64,000 bases of DNA from CAKVLG01 sp045637805 (GTDB taxonomy: Bacteria > Bacillota > Clostridia > Christensenellales > UBA1242): NCBI GenBank assembly GCA_045637805.1, contig JAZUAE010000021.1, forward strand, positions 5,443-69,442, read 5' to 3'. Positions 50,748 through 59,498 of this stretch are shown piece by piece (the stretch's first letter is position 1; the number at the start of each line of letters is the position of its first letter). The notes under the pieces were generated by a model. It saw only the letters and a list, made by a program, of their open reading frames with translations, was not told the DNA's origin and did no database searches. The translations under genes and the position numbers were made by a program.

Positions 50748-51377
50748 ATGAATAAAGCTATACTTGGTAAGAAAATTGGTATGTCACAGATCTTTACCGA
50801 CAAAGGTTTGGTTATCCCTGTGACAGTTGTTGAAGCTGGTCCTTGTGCTGTATCTCAAATAAAGACTGTTGAGAAAGATGGTTACAATGCTGTTCAACTC
50901 GCTTTTGTTGATACAAAGGCTAATAGAATTTCAAAGGCTGAAGCTGGCCATTTGAAAAAAGCTAATATCGCTCCAAAGAAATACTTAAAGGAATTTGATA
51001 TTTCTGCAGACGGTTTAGAACTTGGCAAAGAAATCAAATGTGATGTTTTTGCTGAAGGTGACAAGATCGATGTATCTGGTTACACTCGTGGTAGAGGTTT
51101 CACTGGTAATATTCAAAGATGGAATCACCACAGACTTATGATGACTCACGGTGTTGGTCCTGTACATAGAGAAGTTGGTTCACTTGGTGCTAACTCAACT
51201 CCATCTAGAGTATTTAAGAACCACAAAATGCCTGGTCAATATGGTAACGAAAAAGTTACAATTCAAAATCTCGAAATCGCTAAGGTTGACGTTGACAGAA
51301 ACTTACTTTTAATCAAGGGTGCTATACCTGGTGCTAAAGGTTCTGTTGTTACAATCAAAACAGCGGTTAAGGCGTAA
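50748..51377 (+). CDS. rplC: 50S ribosomal protein L3
   Basis: Predicted 209 residues. The start MNKAILGKKIGMSQIF and the central RGRGFTGNIQRWNH (methylated-glutamine site region) plus GPVHREVGSLGA are typical of L3. A GTG at 50742 is in frame and sits nearer the GGGGAG site, but ATG 50748 matches the family N-terminus. Confidence 0.97.
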   Translation: MNKAILGKKIGMSQIFTDKGLVIPVTVVEAGPCAVSQIKTVEKDGYNAVQLAFVDTKANRISKAEAGHLKKANIAPKKYLKEFDISADGLELGKEIKCDVFAEGDKIDVSGYTRGRGFTGNIQRWNHHRLMMTHGVGPVHREVGSLGANSTPSRVFKNHKMPGQYGNEKVTIQNLEIAKVDVDRNLLLIKGAIPGAKGSVVTIKTAVKA

Positions 51378-51394
51378 GGCGGGAGGAAAGAGAT

Positions 51395-52015
51395 ATGCAA
51401 ACTAAAGTTATTAACATAAAAGGCGAAGATGCTGGTAAGATTACTCTTTCTGACTCAGTATTCAAAGCACCTTATAATGAAGCGCTTATTCACCAAATAG
51501 TTGTTGCTTACCTTAACAATCAAAGACAAGGTACAAAAAGCACACTTACACGCTCTGAAGTTCGTGGTGGTGGACGTAAGCCTTGGAAACAAAAAGGAAC
51601 CGGTAACGCTAGACAAGGTTCTATCCGCGCTCCACAATGGATCAAGGGTGGCGTTGTATTTGCTCCAAAACCAAGAGATTTCTCTCAAAAGGTTAACAAG
51701 CAAATGAAGAAAGGAGCTTTCATTAGCGCACTTTCTAAAATGATGGAAGAAAAGGCAGTTATCGTTCTTGACGAACTTAACCTTGATGCTATCAAAACAC
51801 AAACAATGGTTGAGATTTTAAACACTCTTAAAATTAACAAGAGAGTTACAATCGTTACAACTGAAGCTGACGAGAAAGTTGTTCTTTCTTGCAGAAACAT
51901 CTCTAACGTAAATGTTGCTACTGCTGATACTCTTAACACTTATGATTTAGTAGTATCTGACAAAGTTGTATTTACTAAAGATGCAATCAAAAAGATCGAG
52001 GAGGCTTGTAAGTAA
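51395..52015 (+). CDS. rplD: 50S ribosomal protein L4
   Basis: Predicted 206 residues. The extended loop region shows LTRSEVRGGGRKPWKQKGTG and GSIRAPQWIKGGVVFAPKPR, which reach the exit tunnel. In E. coli, L4 represses its own S10 operon; it is a candidate ligand of the leader at 50241. Its stop overlaps the rplW start by one base. Confidence 0.97.
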   Translation: MQTKVINIKGEDAGKITLSDSVFKAPYNEALIHQIVVAYLNNQRQGTKSTLTRSEVRGGGRKPWKQKGTGNARQGSIRAPQWIKGGVVFAPKPRDFSQKVNKQMKKGAFISALSKMMEEKAVIVLDELNLDAIKTQTMVEILNTLKINKRVTIVTTEADEKVVLSCRNISNVNVATADTLNTYDLVVSDKVVFTKDAIKKIEEACK

Positions 52016-52305
52016 TGTTAGCTCACGATATTATTAAAAGACCGATCCTTTCTGAAAAGACTTATTCAGACATCGCTAACAAGAAATATACTTTCGAAGT
52101 AGCAAAGTCTGCTAACAAGACTCAAATTAAGAAAGCGGTTGAAGAAATCTTCAAAGTAAAAGTTGAAAGCGTAAACACAGCTAATGTGTTTGGAAAAATT
52201 AAAAGACAAGGAAAACACGAAGGACTTACTGGTAATTATAAGAAAGCCATCGTTCAGTTGACTGCTGATAGCAAATCAATTGCGTTCTTCGATAGTTTAT
52301 CATAA
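52015..52305 (+). CDS. rplW: 50S ribosomal protein L23
   Basis: Predicted 96 residues: IIKRPILSEKTYSDIANKKYTFEVAKSANKTQIKKAVEEIF is the standard L23 fold; it sits at the exit tunnel and binds trigger factor and SRP. Translationally coupled to rplD through TAATG. Confidence 0.97.
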   Translation: MLAHDIIKRPILSEKTYSDIANKKYTFEVAKSANKTQIKKAVEEIFKVKVESVNTANVFGKIKRQGKHEGLTGNYKKAIVQLTADSKSIAFFDSLS

Positions 52306-52323
52306 GAGAGGGGAGAGTAAATT

Positions 52324-53151
52324 ATGGCAGTTAAAAGATTTAAGCCGATGACCGCTGGTACTAGATTTAGATCAGCACCTTCCTTTGACGAAATTACAAC
52401 ATCTAAACCAGAAAAAAGTCTCTTAGTTACTAAGAAAAAATCTGGTGGTAGGAACGTTCAAGGTAAAATCACTGTTAGACATATCGGTGGTGGAAATCGT
52501 CAAAAATATAGAGTTATCGATTTTAAGAGAAATAAAGATAATATTCCTGCAAAAGTTGCATCTATCGAGTACGATCCAAACAGATCTGCTTACATTGCAC
52601 TTTTAAACTATGCTGATGGTGAGAAGAGATATATCTTAGCTCCTATCGGTCTTACAGTAGGTGATACTGTAATGAGCGGCGCTAACGCTGAAATTAAAGT
52701 TGGAAACACTTTAGCACTCGCTGACATTCCTGTAGGTTCTGTTGTTCACAACATTGAATTTACTCCAGGACGTGGTGGTAAAATCGCAAGAAGTGCTGGT
52801 ATTTCTGCACAATATATGGCTAAAGAAGGAAATTATGCTACACTTCGTATGCCATCAGGTGAAATGAGAAAAGTTCTTGCTACTTGCCGTGCTACTATCG
52901 GTCAAGTTGGTAACGTAGAACATGAAATCGTTTCTCTTGGTAAAGCTGGTAGAACACGTCACATGGGCGTTAGACCAACAGTTCGTGGTTCTGTTATGAA
53001 CCCTGTTGATCACCCACATGGTGGTGGTGAAGGTAAGGCTCCTGTTGGACACGCTGGTCCTATGACTCCTTGGGGCAAACCTGCACTTGGTTTAAAGACA
53101 AGAAAGAAGAAAAATCGTAGCAATAAATTAATTGTTAAACGTATTAATTAG
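52324..53151 (+). CDS. rplB: 50S ribosomal protein L2
   Basis: Predicted 275 residues, standard length. It has KKKSGGRNVQGKITVRHIGGGNRQKYR and the peptidyl-transferase-proximal VRGSVMNPVDHPHGGGEGK. GAGAGTAAATT precedes the ATG. Conventional position between L23 and S19. Confidence 0.98.
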   Translation: MAVKRFKPMTAGTRFRSAPSFDEITTSKPEKSLLVTKKKSGGRNVQGKITVRHIGGGNRQKYRVIDFKRNKDNIPAKVASIEYDPNRSAYIALLNYADGEKRYILAPIGLTVGDTVMSGANAEIKVGNTLALADIPVGSVVHNIEFTPGRGGKIARSAGISAQYMAKEGNYATLRMPSGEMRKVLATCRATIGQVGNVEHEIVSLGKAGRTRHMGVRPTVRGSVMNPVDHPHGGGEGKAPVGHAGPMTPWGKPALGLKTRKKKNRSNKLIVKRIN

Positions 53152-53162
53152 GAGAGGGAAAT

Positions 53163-53447
53163 ATGAGTAGATCAATTAAAAAAGGCCCATTCATTGCTGA
53201 AAGTCTTTTAAAGAAAATCAACGCAATGAACGCAGCTAATGAAAAACAAGTTATCAAAACATGGTCACGCGCTTCTACAATTATTCCAGAAATGATCGGT
53301 CATACAATCGCTGTTCATGATGGTAGAAAACACGTTCCTGTTTACGTAACATCTGAGATGGTTGGCTTCAAATTGGGAGATTTCGCTCCTACATGTACCT
53401 ACAAACCATACAAGGGTACAGCTACAACCAAGGGAGGTAAGAAATAA
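53163..53447 (+). CDS. rpsS: 30S ribosomal protein S19
   Basis: Predicted 94 residues: SRSIKKGPFI, KTWSRASTIIPEMIGHTIAVHDGRKHVPVYV and GDFAPT, all standard. GGAGAGGGAAAT precedes the ATG. The stop overlaps rplV's start (TAATG). Confidence 0.98.
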   Translation: MSRSIKKGPFIAESLLKKINAMNAANEKQVIKTWSRASTIIPEMIGHTIAVHDGRKHVPVYVTSEMVGFKLGDFAPTCTYKPYKGTATTKGGKK

Positions 53448-53833
53448 TGGCAACTAGACAAAGAGTTAAAGCAGCTAATAGAATTGCTAACGCTGATAAA
53501 CGTGCAAAAGCTATTGCCAAAAACATTAGAATATCTCCTTCTAAAGTTAGAATTGTTCTTAACCAAATCCGTGGTAAGAATTACTCAGAAGCTGAGGCTA
53601 TCTTAAAGTATATGCCTAACGCTGCAACAGAGAGCATCTTAAAAGTTCTCCAAAGTGCTGGCGCTAACGCAGAAAACAACCTAAACTTAAACAAAGCAGA
53701 CCTATTTGTTGCTGAAACTTTTGTTGACGGTGGACCTATCTTAAAGAGATTCCAACCTGTTAGCAAAGGTAGAGCACATGAAATCAAGAAACGCACAAGT
53801 CATATTACAGTGATTCTTGATGTTAGGGCGTAG
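53447..53833 (+). CDS. rplV: 50S ribosomal protein L22
   Basis: Predicted 128 residues with a short basic N-terminal extension before the L22 core (KNIRISPSKVRIVLNQIRGK, then EAEAILKYMPNAATESILKVLQSA and the tunnel hairpin GPILKRFQPVSKGRAHEIKKRTSHI). Coupled to rpsS. Confidence 0.97.
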   Translation: MATRQRVKAANRIANADKRAKAIAKNIRISPSKVRIVLNQIRGKNYSEAEAILKYMPNAATESILKVLQSAGANAENNLNLNKADLFVAETFVDGGPILKRFQPVSKGRAHEIKKRTSHITVILDVRA

Positions 53834-53842
53834 GAGATTATT

Positions 53843-54523
53843 ATGGGACAAAAAGTTAATCCAAAAGGTATGAGAATTGGCGTTATCAAGGGCTGGGATA
53901 GTCAATGGTACGCAGATAAAAAGAATTTCGGTAAAAACATTCTTGAAGATAACAATATCCGTAAATTTATTAGCAAAAACTATAAAACTTATGGTATCTC
54001 AAAGGTTATCATCGAGAGAAGTGCCGAGAAATTAACAGTTTCAATACACACTTCTAGACCAGGTATGGTTATCGGTCAAAAAGGTGCTGGCGTTGAAGCT
54101 ATGAAAGCACAAATTGCTAAGATTTCTGCAGCAAAAGTTGTTAATATTAATGTTGTTGAAATCAAATCTCCTGATACTGATTCTAAGCTCGTTGCTGAAT
54201 CAATCGCTTCTCAATTAGAAGCTCGTGTTGGTTTTAGAAGAGCTATGAAACAGGCTCTTAACAGATGCACAAAAGCTGGCGTTAAGGGTATCAAAATCAC
54301 TGTTGGTGGTAGACTTGATGGTGCTGAAATCGCTAGAAGTGAATCTTATCATGAAGGTTCTCTTCCACTTCAAACACTTAGAGCTGATATCGACTATGGT
54401 TTTGCTGAAGCAGATACAGGATATGGAAAACTTGGTGTTAAGGTTTGGATTTACAAAGGCGATCGTCTTGGTAAACAAAAGTTGACATCAAACGCGGGAG
54501 GAAACAATCATGTTGATGCCTAA
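53843..54523 (+). CDS. rpsC: 30S ribosomal protein S3
   Basis: Predicted 226 residues: GQKVNPKGMRIGVIKGWDSQWYA, the KH domain RPGMVIGQKGAGVEAMKAQI, and the C-terminal GGRLDGAEIARSESYHEGSLPLQTLRADIDYG. GGAGATTATT precedes the ATG. It overlaps rplP by 14 bases. Confidence 0.98.
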   Translation: MGQKVNPKGMRIGVIKGWDSQWYADKKNFGKNILEDNNIRKFISKNYKTYGISKVIIERSAEKLTVSIHTSRPGMVIGQKGAGVEAMKAQIAKISAAKVVNINVVEIKSPDTDSKLVAESIASQLEARVGFRRAMKQALNRCTKAGVKGIKITVGGRLDGAEIARSESYHEGSLPLQTLRADIDYGFAEADTGYGKLGVKVWIYKGDRLGKQKLTSNAGGNNHVDA

Positions 54524-54941
54524 AAGAGTAAAAAGAAGAAGAGTACAACGCGGTAGAATGACAGGTAAAGCTACTCGTGGTAACAAAGTAGTTCATGGCG
54601 ACTTAGGTATTGTTGCTACAGAGCCATGCTGGATTACTTCAAACCAAATCGAGGCTGCTCGTGTCGCTATCAATAGATATACAAAACGTGGTGGACAAGT
54701 TTGGATCAATATTTTCCCAGACAAGCCAGTAACAAAGAAACCTGCTGAAACTCGTATGGGTTCTGGTAAAGGTTCTCCAGAATACTGGGTTGCTGTTGTT
54801 AAACCAGGTAGAGTATTATTCGAAATCGGTGGTGTTAAGGAACAAACAGCTAGAGAAGCACTTACTCGTGCAACTTATAAGCTTCCTTGCAAAACTAAGA
54901 TTATCGCAAAAGAAGTAGTAAGCCAAGAGGAGGAAAAGTAA
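54510..54941 (+). CDS. rplP: 50S ribosomal protein L16
   Basis: Predicted 143 residues: MLMPKRVKRRRVQRGRMTGKATRGN and GGQVWINIFPDKPVTKKPAETRMGSGKGSPEYWVAVVKPGRVLFE, the usual L16 sequence that helps place A-site tRNA. The GGGAGGAAACAATC site lies within rpsC. Confidence 0.98.
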   Translation: MLMPKRVKRRRVQRGRMTGKATRGNKVVHGDLGIVATEPCWITSNQIEAARVAINRYTKRGGQVWINIFPDKPVTKKPAETRMGSGKGSPEYWVAVVKPGRVLFEIGGVKEQTAREALTRATYKLPCKTKIIAKEVVSQEEEK

Positions 54942-54942
54942 G

Positions 54943-55209
54943 ATGAAAAATGCAGAAATCGTTAGTTTAACAGACGTTGAACTTCAAGATAAACTTGTTA
55001 GTTTAAAACAAGAACTTTTCAATCTTCGTTTCTCTCATGCTACTGGTAGTTTAGCTAATCCACTCCAACTTCGTGAGTGTAAAAGAAACATTGCTAGAGT
55101 TAAAACAGCTCTTAAAGAAAGAGAGCACGGTATTGCAAAATCTAGCCCTAAAGCAGAAGCTAAGCCTGCAAAGGTTACTAAAAAGGCATCTGTTAAGGCT
55201 GGAAGGTAA
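54943..55209 (+). CDS. rpmC: 50S ribosomal protein L29 with C-terminal extension
   Basis: Predicted 88 residues, about 20 more than usual. The core VELQDKLVSLKQELFNLRFSHATGSLANPLQLRECKRNIARVKTALKERE is normal. The tail (KSSPKAEAKPAKVTKKASVKAGR in part) is Lys/Ala-rich low complexity. GAGGAGGAAAAGTAAG precedes the ATG. Confidence 0.96.
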   Translation: MKNAEIVSLTDVELQDKLVSLKQELFNLRFSHATGSLANPLQLRECKRNIARVKTALKEREHGIAKSSPKAEAKPAKVTKKASVKAGR

Positions 55210-55217
55210 GGTGAATT

Positions 55218-55481
55218 ATGGCAGAAGTTATTAGAAATGAAAGAAAAACTAGAATCGGTATAGTTGCAAGCAACAAGATGGATAAAACTATCACTGTTGA
55301 AGTGCATACTAAAGATAAACATCCGATCTATAAAAAAACAATCAACAAAACATCTTCATTTAAAGCACATGATGAAAAGAATGAATGCTCAATTGGTGAC
55401 ACTGTAGAGATCGAGGAAACAAGACCTCTTAGCAAAACCAAGAGATGGAGACTTGTTAGAATAGTTGAAAAAGTTAAGTAA
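55218..55481 (+). CDS. rpsQ: 30S ribosomal protein S17
   Basis: Predicted 87 residues: RKTRIGIVASNKMDKTITVEV, HPIYKKTINKTSSFKAHDEKNECSIGDTVEIEETRPLSKTKRWRL. Standard OB-fold S17 and standard position after L29. Confidence 0.97.
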   Translation: MAEVIRNERKTRIGIVASNKMDKTITVEVHTKDKHPIYKKTINKTSSFKAHDEKNECSIGDTVEIEETRPLSKTKRWRLVRIVEKVK

Positions 55482-55498
55482 TAAAGGGGAGAAAGATT

Positions 55499-55867
55499 AT
55501 GATACAACCACAAACAAGATTAAAAGTTGCTGATAATACTGGTGCAAAAGAAATTATGTGTATCAGAGTGCTTGGTGGATCATTCAGAAGAAGTGGCAAT
55601 ATCGGTGACGTTATTGTTGCATCTGTAAAATCTGCTATCCCTGGTGGCACAGTTAAAAAGGGTGAAGTTGTTAAAGCGGTTATCGTTCGTACAACTAAAG
55701 GTCTTCGTCGTCCAGACGGAAGCCACATCAGATTTGATGAGAATGCTGCAGTTATTATTGACAACCAAAAATTACCAAGAGGAACTCGTATTTTTGGACC
55801 TATAGCGCGTGAGCTTCGTGATAAAGATTACATGAAAATTATATCTCTAGCGCCTGAAGTTTTATAG
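55499..55867 (+). CDS. rplN: 50S ribosomal protein L14
   Basis: Predicted 122 residues, exact family length: IQPQTRLKVADNTGAKEIMCIRVLGGS, VVKAVIVRTTKGLRRPDGS and GTRIFGPIARELRDKDYMKIISLAPEVL. GGGGAGAAAGATT precedes the ATG. First gene of the spc segment. Confidence 0.98.
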   Translation: MIQPQTRLKVADNTGAKEIMCIRVLGGSFRRSGNIGDVIVASVKSAIPGGTVKKGEVVKAVIVRTTKGLRRPDGSHIRFDENAAVIIDNQKLPRGTRIFGPIARELRDKDYMKIISLAPEVL

Positions 55868-55876
55868 GAGTGAGTT

Positions 55877-56377
55877 ATGAAAAATTTGAATGTAAAGAAA
55901 AATGATACAGTCGTCGTTATCACAGGTAAAGACGCTGGTAAAAAAGGAAAAGTTCTTGAGGTAAATGCTAAAACAAATAGAGTAGTAGTTGAAGGCGTAA
56001 ACATTGTTAGCCGTCACACTAAAGCTCGCAAGGCTCAAGAAAAGAGTCAAATCGTAAAGAGAGAAGCTGCTATTGATGTTTCTAACGTTATGATCCTTTG
56101 CCCTAAATGTGGTAAAGCAACTAGAGTTAAACACATTATAGTTGATGGAAAAAATGTTAGAGCTTGCAAATGCGGTGAAATTCTTGACAAAAAGTTTGTA
56201 AAAGAAACTGAAAAGAAAGCTGTTAAAGCTGAGAAGCCAGCAGCTAAGAAAACTGAAAAAGTCGAAAAGAATGAAACAGCTGAAAAGAAAGAAACTGTTA
56301 AAAAAGTGAAAGCTACAGCTGCTAATTCTAAAACCACAAAACTCACCACTGGTAAAAAATCTCAGAGGGGCGTGTAA
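55877..56377 (+). CDS. rplX: 50S ribosomal protein L24 with C-terminal extension
   Basis: Predicted 166 residues, about 60 more than the usual 100-105. The KOW core (VKKNDTVVVITGKDAGKKGKVLEVN) and a zinc-type part with CPKCGK and CKCGE are normal-looking; from about residue 110 a Lys/Ala/Glu/Thr low-complexity tail follows. It initiates 50S assembly. The tail is likely disordered. Confidence 0.95.
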   Translation: MKNLNVKKNDTVVVITGKDAGKKGKVLEVNAKTNRVVVEGVNIVSRHTKARKAQEKSQIVKREAAIDVSNVMILCPKCGKATRVKHIIVDGKNVRACKCGEILDKKFVKETEKKAVKAEKPAAKKTEKVEKNETAEKKETVKKVKATAANSKTTKLTTGKKSQRGV

Positions 56378-56388
56378 GGGGATAAATT

Positions 56389-56940
56389 ATGGAAAAAACA
56401 CAAAACAGACTTAAAGAAGTGTACCAAAAAGTTGTTGTTCCAGCATTAATCAAAGAGTTCGGTTATAAGAATGTTAACCAAGTTCCAAAGCTTGAAAAAA
56501 TCGTTCTTAACATGGGACTCGGTGATGAAGCTAGCAACAGTAAAAGTTTCAACTTAGCAGTAGATGAACTTGGTCTTATTGCTGGTCAAAAACCAGTTGT
56601 AACAAAAGCTCGTAAATCTATCGCAAACTTCAAACTTCGTGAAGGTATGAAGATTGGTGCTAAAGTTACTCTTCGTGGTACAAGAATGTATGAGTTCTTT
56701 GATAAATTTATGTCAATCGCACTTCCACGTGTTAGAGACTTCAGAGGATTAAATCCTAATGCTTTTGATGGCAAAGGTAACTATGCTTATGGTATTAAGG
56801 AACAATTAATTTTCCCAGAAATCATCTATGATAAAATTGAGAAAATCCGTGGTTTGGATGTATGCTTTGTAACAACAGCCAAAACCGATGATGAGGCTAG
56901 AGCATTGCTTAAAGCAATGGGTATGCCTTTCAAAGCGTAA
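56389..56940 (+). CDS. rplE: 50S ribosomal protein L5
   Basis: Predicted 183 residues: LKEVYQKVVVPALIKEFGYKNVNQVPKLEKIVLNMGLG, PVVTKARKSIANFKLREGMKIGAKVTLRG and FPEIIYDKIEKIRGLDV. Binds 5S rRNA. GGGGATAAATT precedes the ATG. Confidence 0.98.
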   Translation: MEKTQNRLKEVYQKVVVPALIKEFGYKNVNQVPKLEKIVLNMGLGDEASNSKSFNLAVDELGLIAGQKPVVTKARKSIANFKLREGMKIGAKVTLRGTRMYEFFDKFMSIALPRVRDFRGLNPNAFDGKGNYAYGIKEQLIFPEIIYDKIEKIRGLDVCFVTTAKTDDEARALLKAMGMPFKA

Positions 56941-56950
56941 GGGGGATATA

Positions 56951-57136
56951 ATGGCAAAAAAATCAATGATTAATAAACAACAAAAACCACAAAAGTATTC
57001 TACTCGTGAGTATACCAGATGTTCTATCTGCGGAAGACCTCATGCTGTACTTAAAAAGTATGGAATTTGCAGAATATGCTTTAGAAACTTAGCTTACAAG
57101 GGTGAAATCCCAGGTGCTAAGAAGGCTAGTTGGTAA
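56951..57136 (+). CDS. rpsN: 30S ribosomal protein S14, zinc type
   Basis: Predicted 61 residues. The short zinc form, with CSICGRPH and CRICFRNL pairs and ending GEIPGAKKASW. ATG 56951 follows GGGGGATAT; a frame from 56888 inside rplE is not real. Zinc S14 can be replaced by a zinc-free paralogue in some Firmicutes; none is in view. Confidence 0.97.
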   Translation: MAKKSMINKQQKPQKYSTREYTRCSICGRPHAVLKKYGICRICFRNLAYKGEIPGAKKASW

Positions 57137-57151
57137 TAGGAGGAATGAAAA

Positions 57152-57547
57152 ATGGTAAACGATCCTATCGCAGATTTATTAACAAGAATTAGAAATGCTC
57201 AAGTAACAAAGAAGACTGTTGTTGAACTTGAAACTTCAAGCATGAAGAGAGCTATCGCTCAAATCTTACTTGACGAAGGATACATCAACGGCTTTGAAGA
57301 GAAAAAAGATGGCATTTTTACAAACCTTGTTATCAATTTAAAATATGGTCCTAATGGAGAAAAAGTTATTACTGGTTTAAAGAGAATTTCTAAGCCTGGT
57401 CTTAGAGTTTACGCTGGTGTAGCTGATCTTCCAAAGGTTTTAAATGGCCTTGGCATTGCCATCGTTTCTACACCAAAAGGTGTTATGACTGATAAAAATG
57501 CTAGAAAACTTGGAATTGGTGGCGAAGTTATCGCCTACATTTGGTAA
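57152..57547 (+). CDS. rpsH: 30S ribosomal protein S8
   Basis: Predicted 131 residues: NDPIADLLTRIRNAQ at the start and GIAIVSTPKGVMTDKNARKLGIGGEVIAYIW at the end, standard. AGGAGGAATGAAAA precedes the ATG. In E. coli, S8 is the repressor of the spc operon. Confidence 0.98.
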   Translation: MVNDPIADLLTRIRNAQVTKKTVVELETSSMKRAIAQILLDEGYINGFEEKKDGIFTNLVINLKYGPNGEKVITGLKRISKPGLRVYAGVADLPKVLNGLGIAIVSTPKGVMTDKNARKLGIGGEVIAYIW

Positions 57548-57558
57548 GGAGGGTAGCT

Positions 57559-58104
57559 ATGAGTCGTATTGGTAGAGAACCTATTATATTACCTAATGGC
57601 GTAAACGTTGACCGCAGTGACGAAAACATCGTTGTTGTATCTGGTCCAAAAGGCGCTCTTAGACAATTCGTAGATCCTTGCATCGTTATCGAAAAAGGTG
57701 AAAACAGCATCATTTTAAAGAGAACTTCAGAAGCTCGTGATGTTAAATCTAAACATGGTATGTATAGAGCAGTTCTTAGCAACATGGTAAAAGGCGTAAC
57801 AGAAGGCTTTAAGAAATCAATTTCAATAAAAGGTGTTGGTTATAAAGTTGCAATTTCTGGCAACACAATAACTTTTAACATTGGATTATCTCACCCAGTT
57901 AACGTTGAGATTCCATCAGACATTACATGTACTTGCACAAATCCTACTACAGTTGAAATCTCTGGTATTGATAAAACTAGAGTTGGTCAATTCGCAGCAG
58001 ATTTGAGAGCAATTAAACCTGTTGAACCATATCACGGATATGGAATCTTCTACACAGATGAAGAAGTTAGAAGAAAAGAAATCAAGAAAGGTGCAAAAAA
58101 ATAA
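57559..58104 (+). CDS. rplF: 50S ribosomal protein L6
   Basis: Predicted 181 residues: SRIGREPIILPNGVNV and the C-terminal GIDKTRVGQFAADLRAIKPVEPYHGYGI. ATG 57559 follows AAGGAGGGTAGCT; an in-frame start at 57541 lies in rpsH. Confidence 0.98.
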   Translation: MSRIGREPIILPNGVNVDRSDENIVVVSGPKGALRQFVDPCIVIEKGENSIILKRTSEARDVKSKHGMYRAVLSNMVKGVTEGFKKSISIKGVGYKVAISGNTITFNIGLSHPVNVEIPSDITCTCTNPTTVEISGIDKTRVGQFAADLRAIKPVEPYHGYGIFYTDEEVRRKEIKKGAKK

Positions 58105-58121
58105 GGAGTGAATAGATAGTT

Positions 58122-58490
58122 ATGTTTAACAAAATTGATAAGAACACAATGAGAAAGAATAAACATGATAGAATCAGATTTACATTAAAAGGTACATCTG
58201 AAAGACCTAGACTTAATGTTTATCGTTCTACTGCTCATATTTATGCACAAATCATTGATGATGAAACAGGAAAAACTCTTTGCAGTGCTTCTACATTAGA
58301 GAAAGCCCTAGCATCTAAGATTGCTGGTAAGACAAAGAATGAGCAGGCTTATATAGTTGGTGCTGAAATAGGCGCTAAAGCTAAAAAATTAAAAATTAAA
58401 AAAGTCGTTTTTGATCGTGGCGGATACATTTTCACAGGCCGTGTTGCACAGCTTGCTGAAGGCGCTAGATCAGCTGGACTTGAGTTTTAG
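58122..58490 (+). CDS. rplR: 50S ribosomal protein L18
   Basis: Predicted 122 residues: RIRFTLKGTSERPRLNVYRSTAHIYAQIIDDE and the end FDRGGYIFTGRVAQLAEGARSAGLEF. Binds 5S rRNA with L5. Standard length and position. Confidence 0.98.
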   Translation: MFNKIDKNTMRKNKHDRIRFTLKGTSERPRLNVYRSTAHIYAQIIDDETGKTLCSASTLEKALASKIAGKTKNEQAYIVGAEIGAKAKKLKIKKVVFDRGGYIFTGRVAQLAEGARSAGLEF

Positions 58491-58498
58491 GAGGACGT

Positions 58499-59113
58499 AT
58501 GGCAGACATTGAAAATATCGTAGTTGATGTTCCACAAGAACAAGTTAAAGAAAAGAAAACTCGCACATTTAATGTTGAAAATAAGGACTCTAAACGCGAG
58601 CCTAGACAAAGACGCGAAAGAAAAGATAGCGACAGACAAAATGACGGTATCGATAAGAAAATGGTTAATGTTAACCGTATTTCTAAAACCGTTAAAGGTG
58701 GTCGTAAAATGCGTTTCAACTCACTTGTAGTTGCTGGCGACAGAAACGGTAAAGTGGGTGTTGGCATGGGCAAGGGAACTGAAGTTACTATTGCTATTGA
58801 CAAAGCTACACAAGCAGCTAAGAAGAACATGATTTCTGTAGAGCTTAAGGGTACAACAATTCCTCATGAGGTTATCGGTGTATTCGAAACAACTAAAGTT
58901 ATCATGATGCCTTCTAAAGAAGGTACTGGTGTTATTGCCGGTGGTGCTGTTCGTGACGTTGTTGAGCTTGCTGGTATCAGAGATATCACTACAAAACTTT
59001 ACGGTTCTAACAACCCTGCTAACTGTGTTAAAGCTACATTTGATGGCCTTAGCAAACTCAGAAGTGCTGAAACAATCGCTAGACTTCGTGGCAAGAAAGT
59101 GGAAGAAATTTAG
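58499..59113 (+). CDS. rpsE: 30S ribosomal protein S5 with N-terminal extension
   Basis: Predicted 204 residues. A charged N-terminal tract of about 45 residues (KEKKTRTFNVENKDSKREPR in part) precedes the core MVNVNRISKTVKGGRKMRFNS. The double-stranded-RNA-like domain and the VVGDRNGKVG-type region are normal. AGGAGGACGT precedes the ATG; the core has no alternative start with a site. Confidence 0.96.
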   Translation: MADIENIVVDVPQEQVKEKKTRTFNVENKDSKREPRQRRERKDSDRQNDGIDKKMVNVNRISKTVKGGRKMRFNSLVVAGDRNGKVGVGMGKGTEVTIAIDKATQAAKKNMISVELKGTTIPHEVIGVFETTKVIMMPSKEGTGVIAGGAVRDVVELAGIRDITTKLYGSNNPANCVKATFDGLSKLRSAETIARLRGKKVEEI

Positions 59114-59130
59114 GGGCGAGGTAACATAAA

Positions 59131-59487
59131 ATGGCAGAAACAAAGAAAACAACAGCTACTAAAACAACTGTAGCTAAGAAAACAACTACAGCTAAAACTA
59201 CAACAAAGAAAACAGCGGCTCCAAAAGTAGAAGAAGTTAAAGCTTCTGAAGCTGTTAACACTCCTGTTGAAGTTAAAGCTCCTGTTAAGAAAGAGAAAAA
59301 AGCAGGTCCAAGCCTTAAGATTACTCTTGTTAAGAGTGGTGCTGGCAGACTTGCTAAACAACAAAAAACACTTGTTGCTCTTGGCTTAAACAAAATTAAC
59401 GCAGAGGTTATCAAACCTGATAACGCAGCTGTTAGAGGAATGCTTTTCGTTGTAAAGCACTTAGTTAAAGTAGAAGAAGTTAAGTAA
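59131..59487 (+). CDS. rpmD: 50S ribosomal protein L30 with long N-terminal extension
   Basis: Predicted 118 residues, about twice the usual 60. Residues 1-58 are Lys/Thr/Ala/Val-rich low complexity with repeated KKTT/AKTT. The L30 core follows (SLKITLVKSGAGRLAKQQKTLVALGLNKI, then VIKPDNAAVRGMLFVVKHLV). GGGGCGAGGT precedes the ATG, and no internal Met provides a shorter start before the core. Confidence 0.95.
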   Translation: MAETKKTTATKTTVAKKTTTAKTTTKKTAAPKVEEVKASEAVNTPVEVKAPVKKEKKAGPSLKITLVKSGAGRLAKQQKTLVALGLNKINAEVIKPDNAAVRGMLFVVKHLVKVEEVK

Positions 59488-59498
59488 GGAGAAAATTT

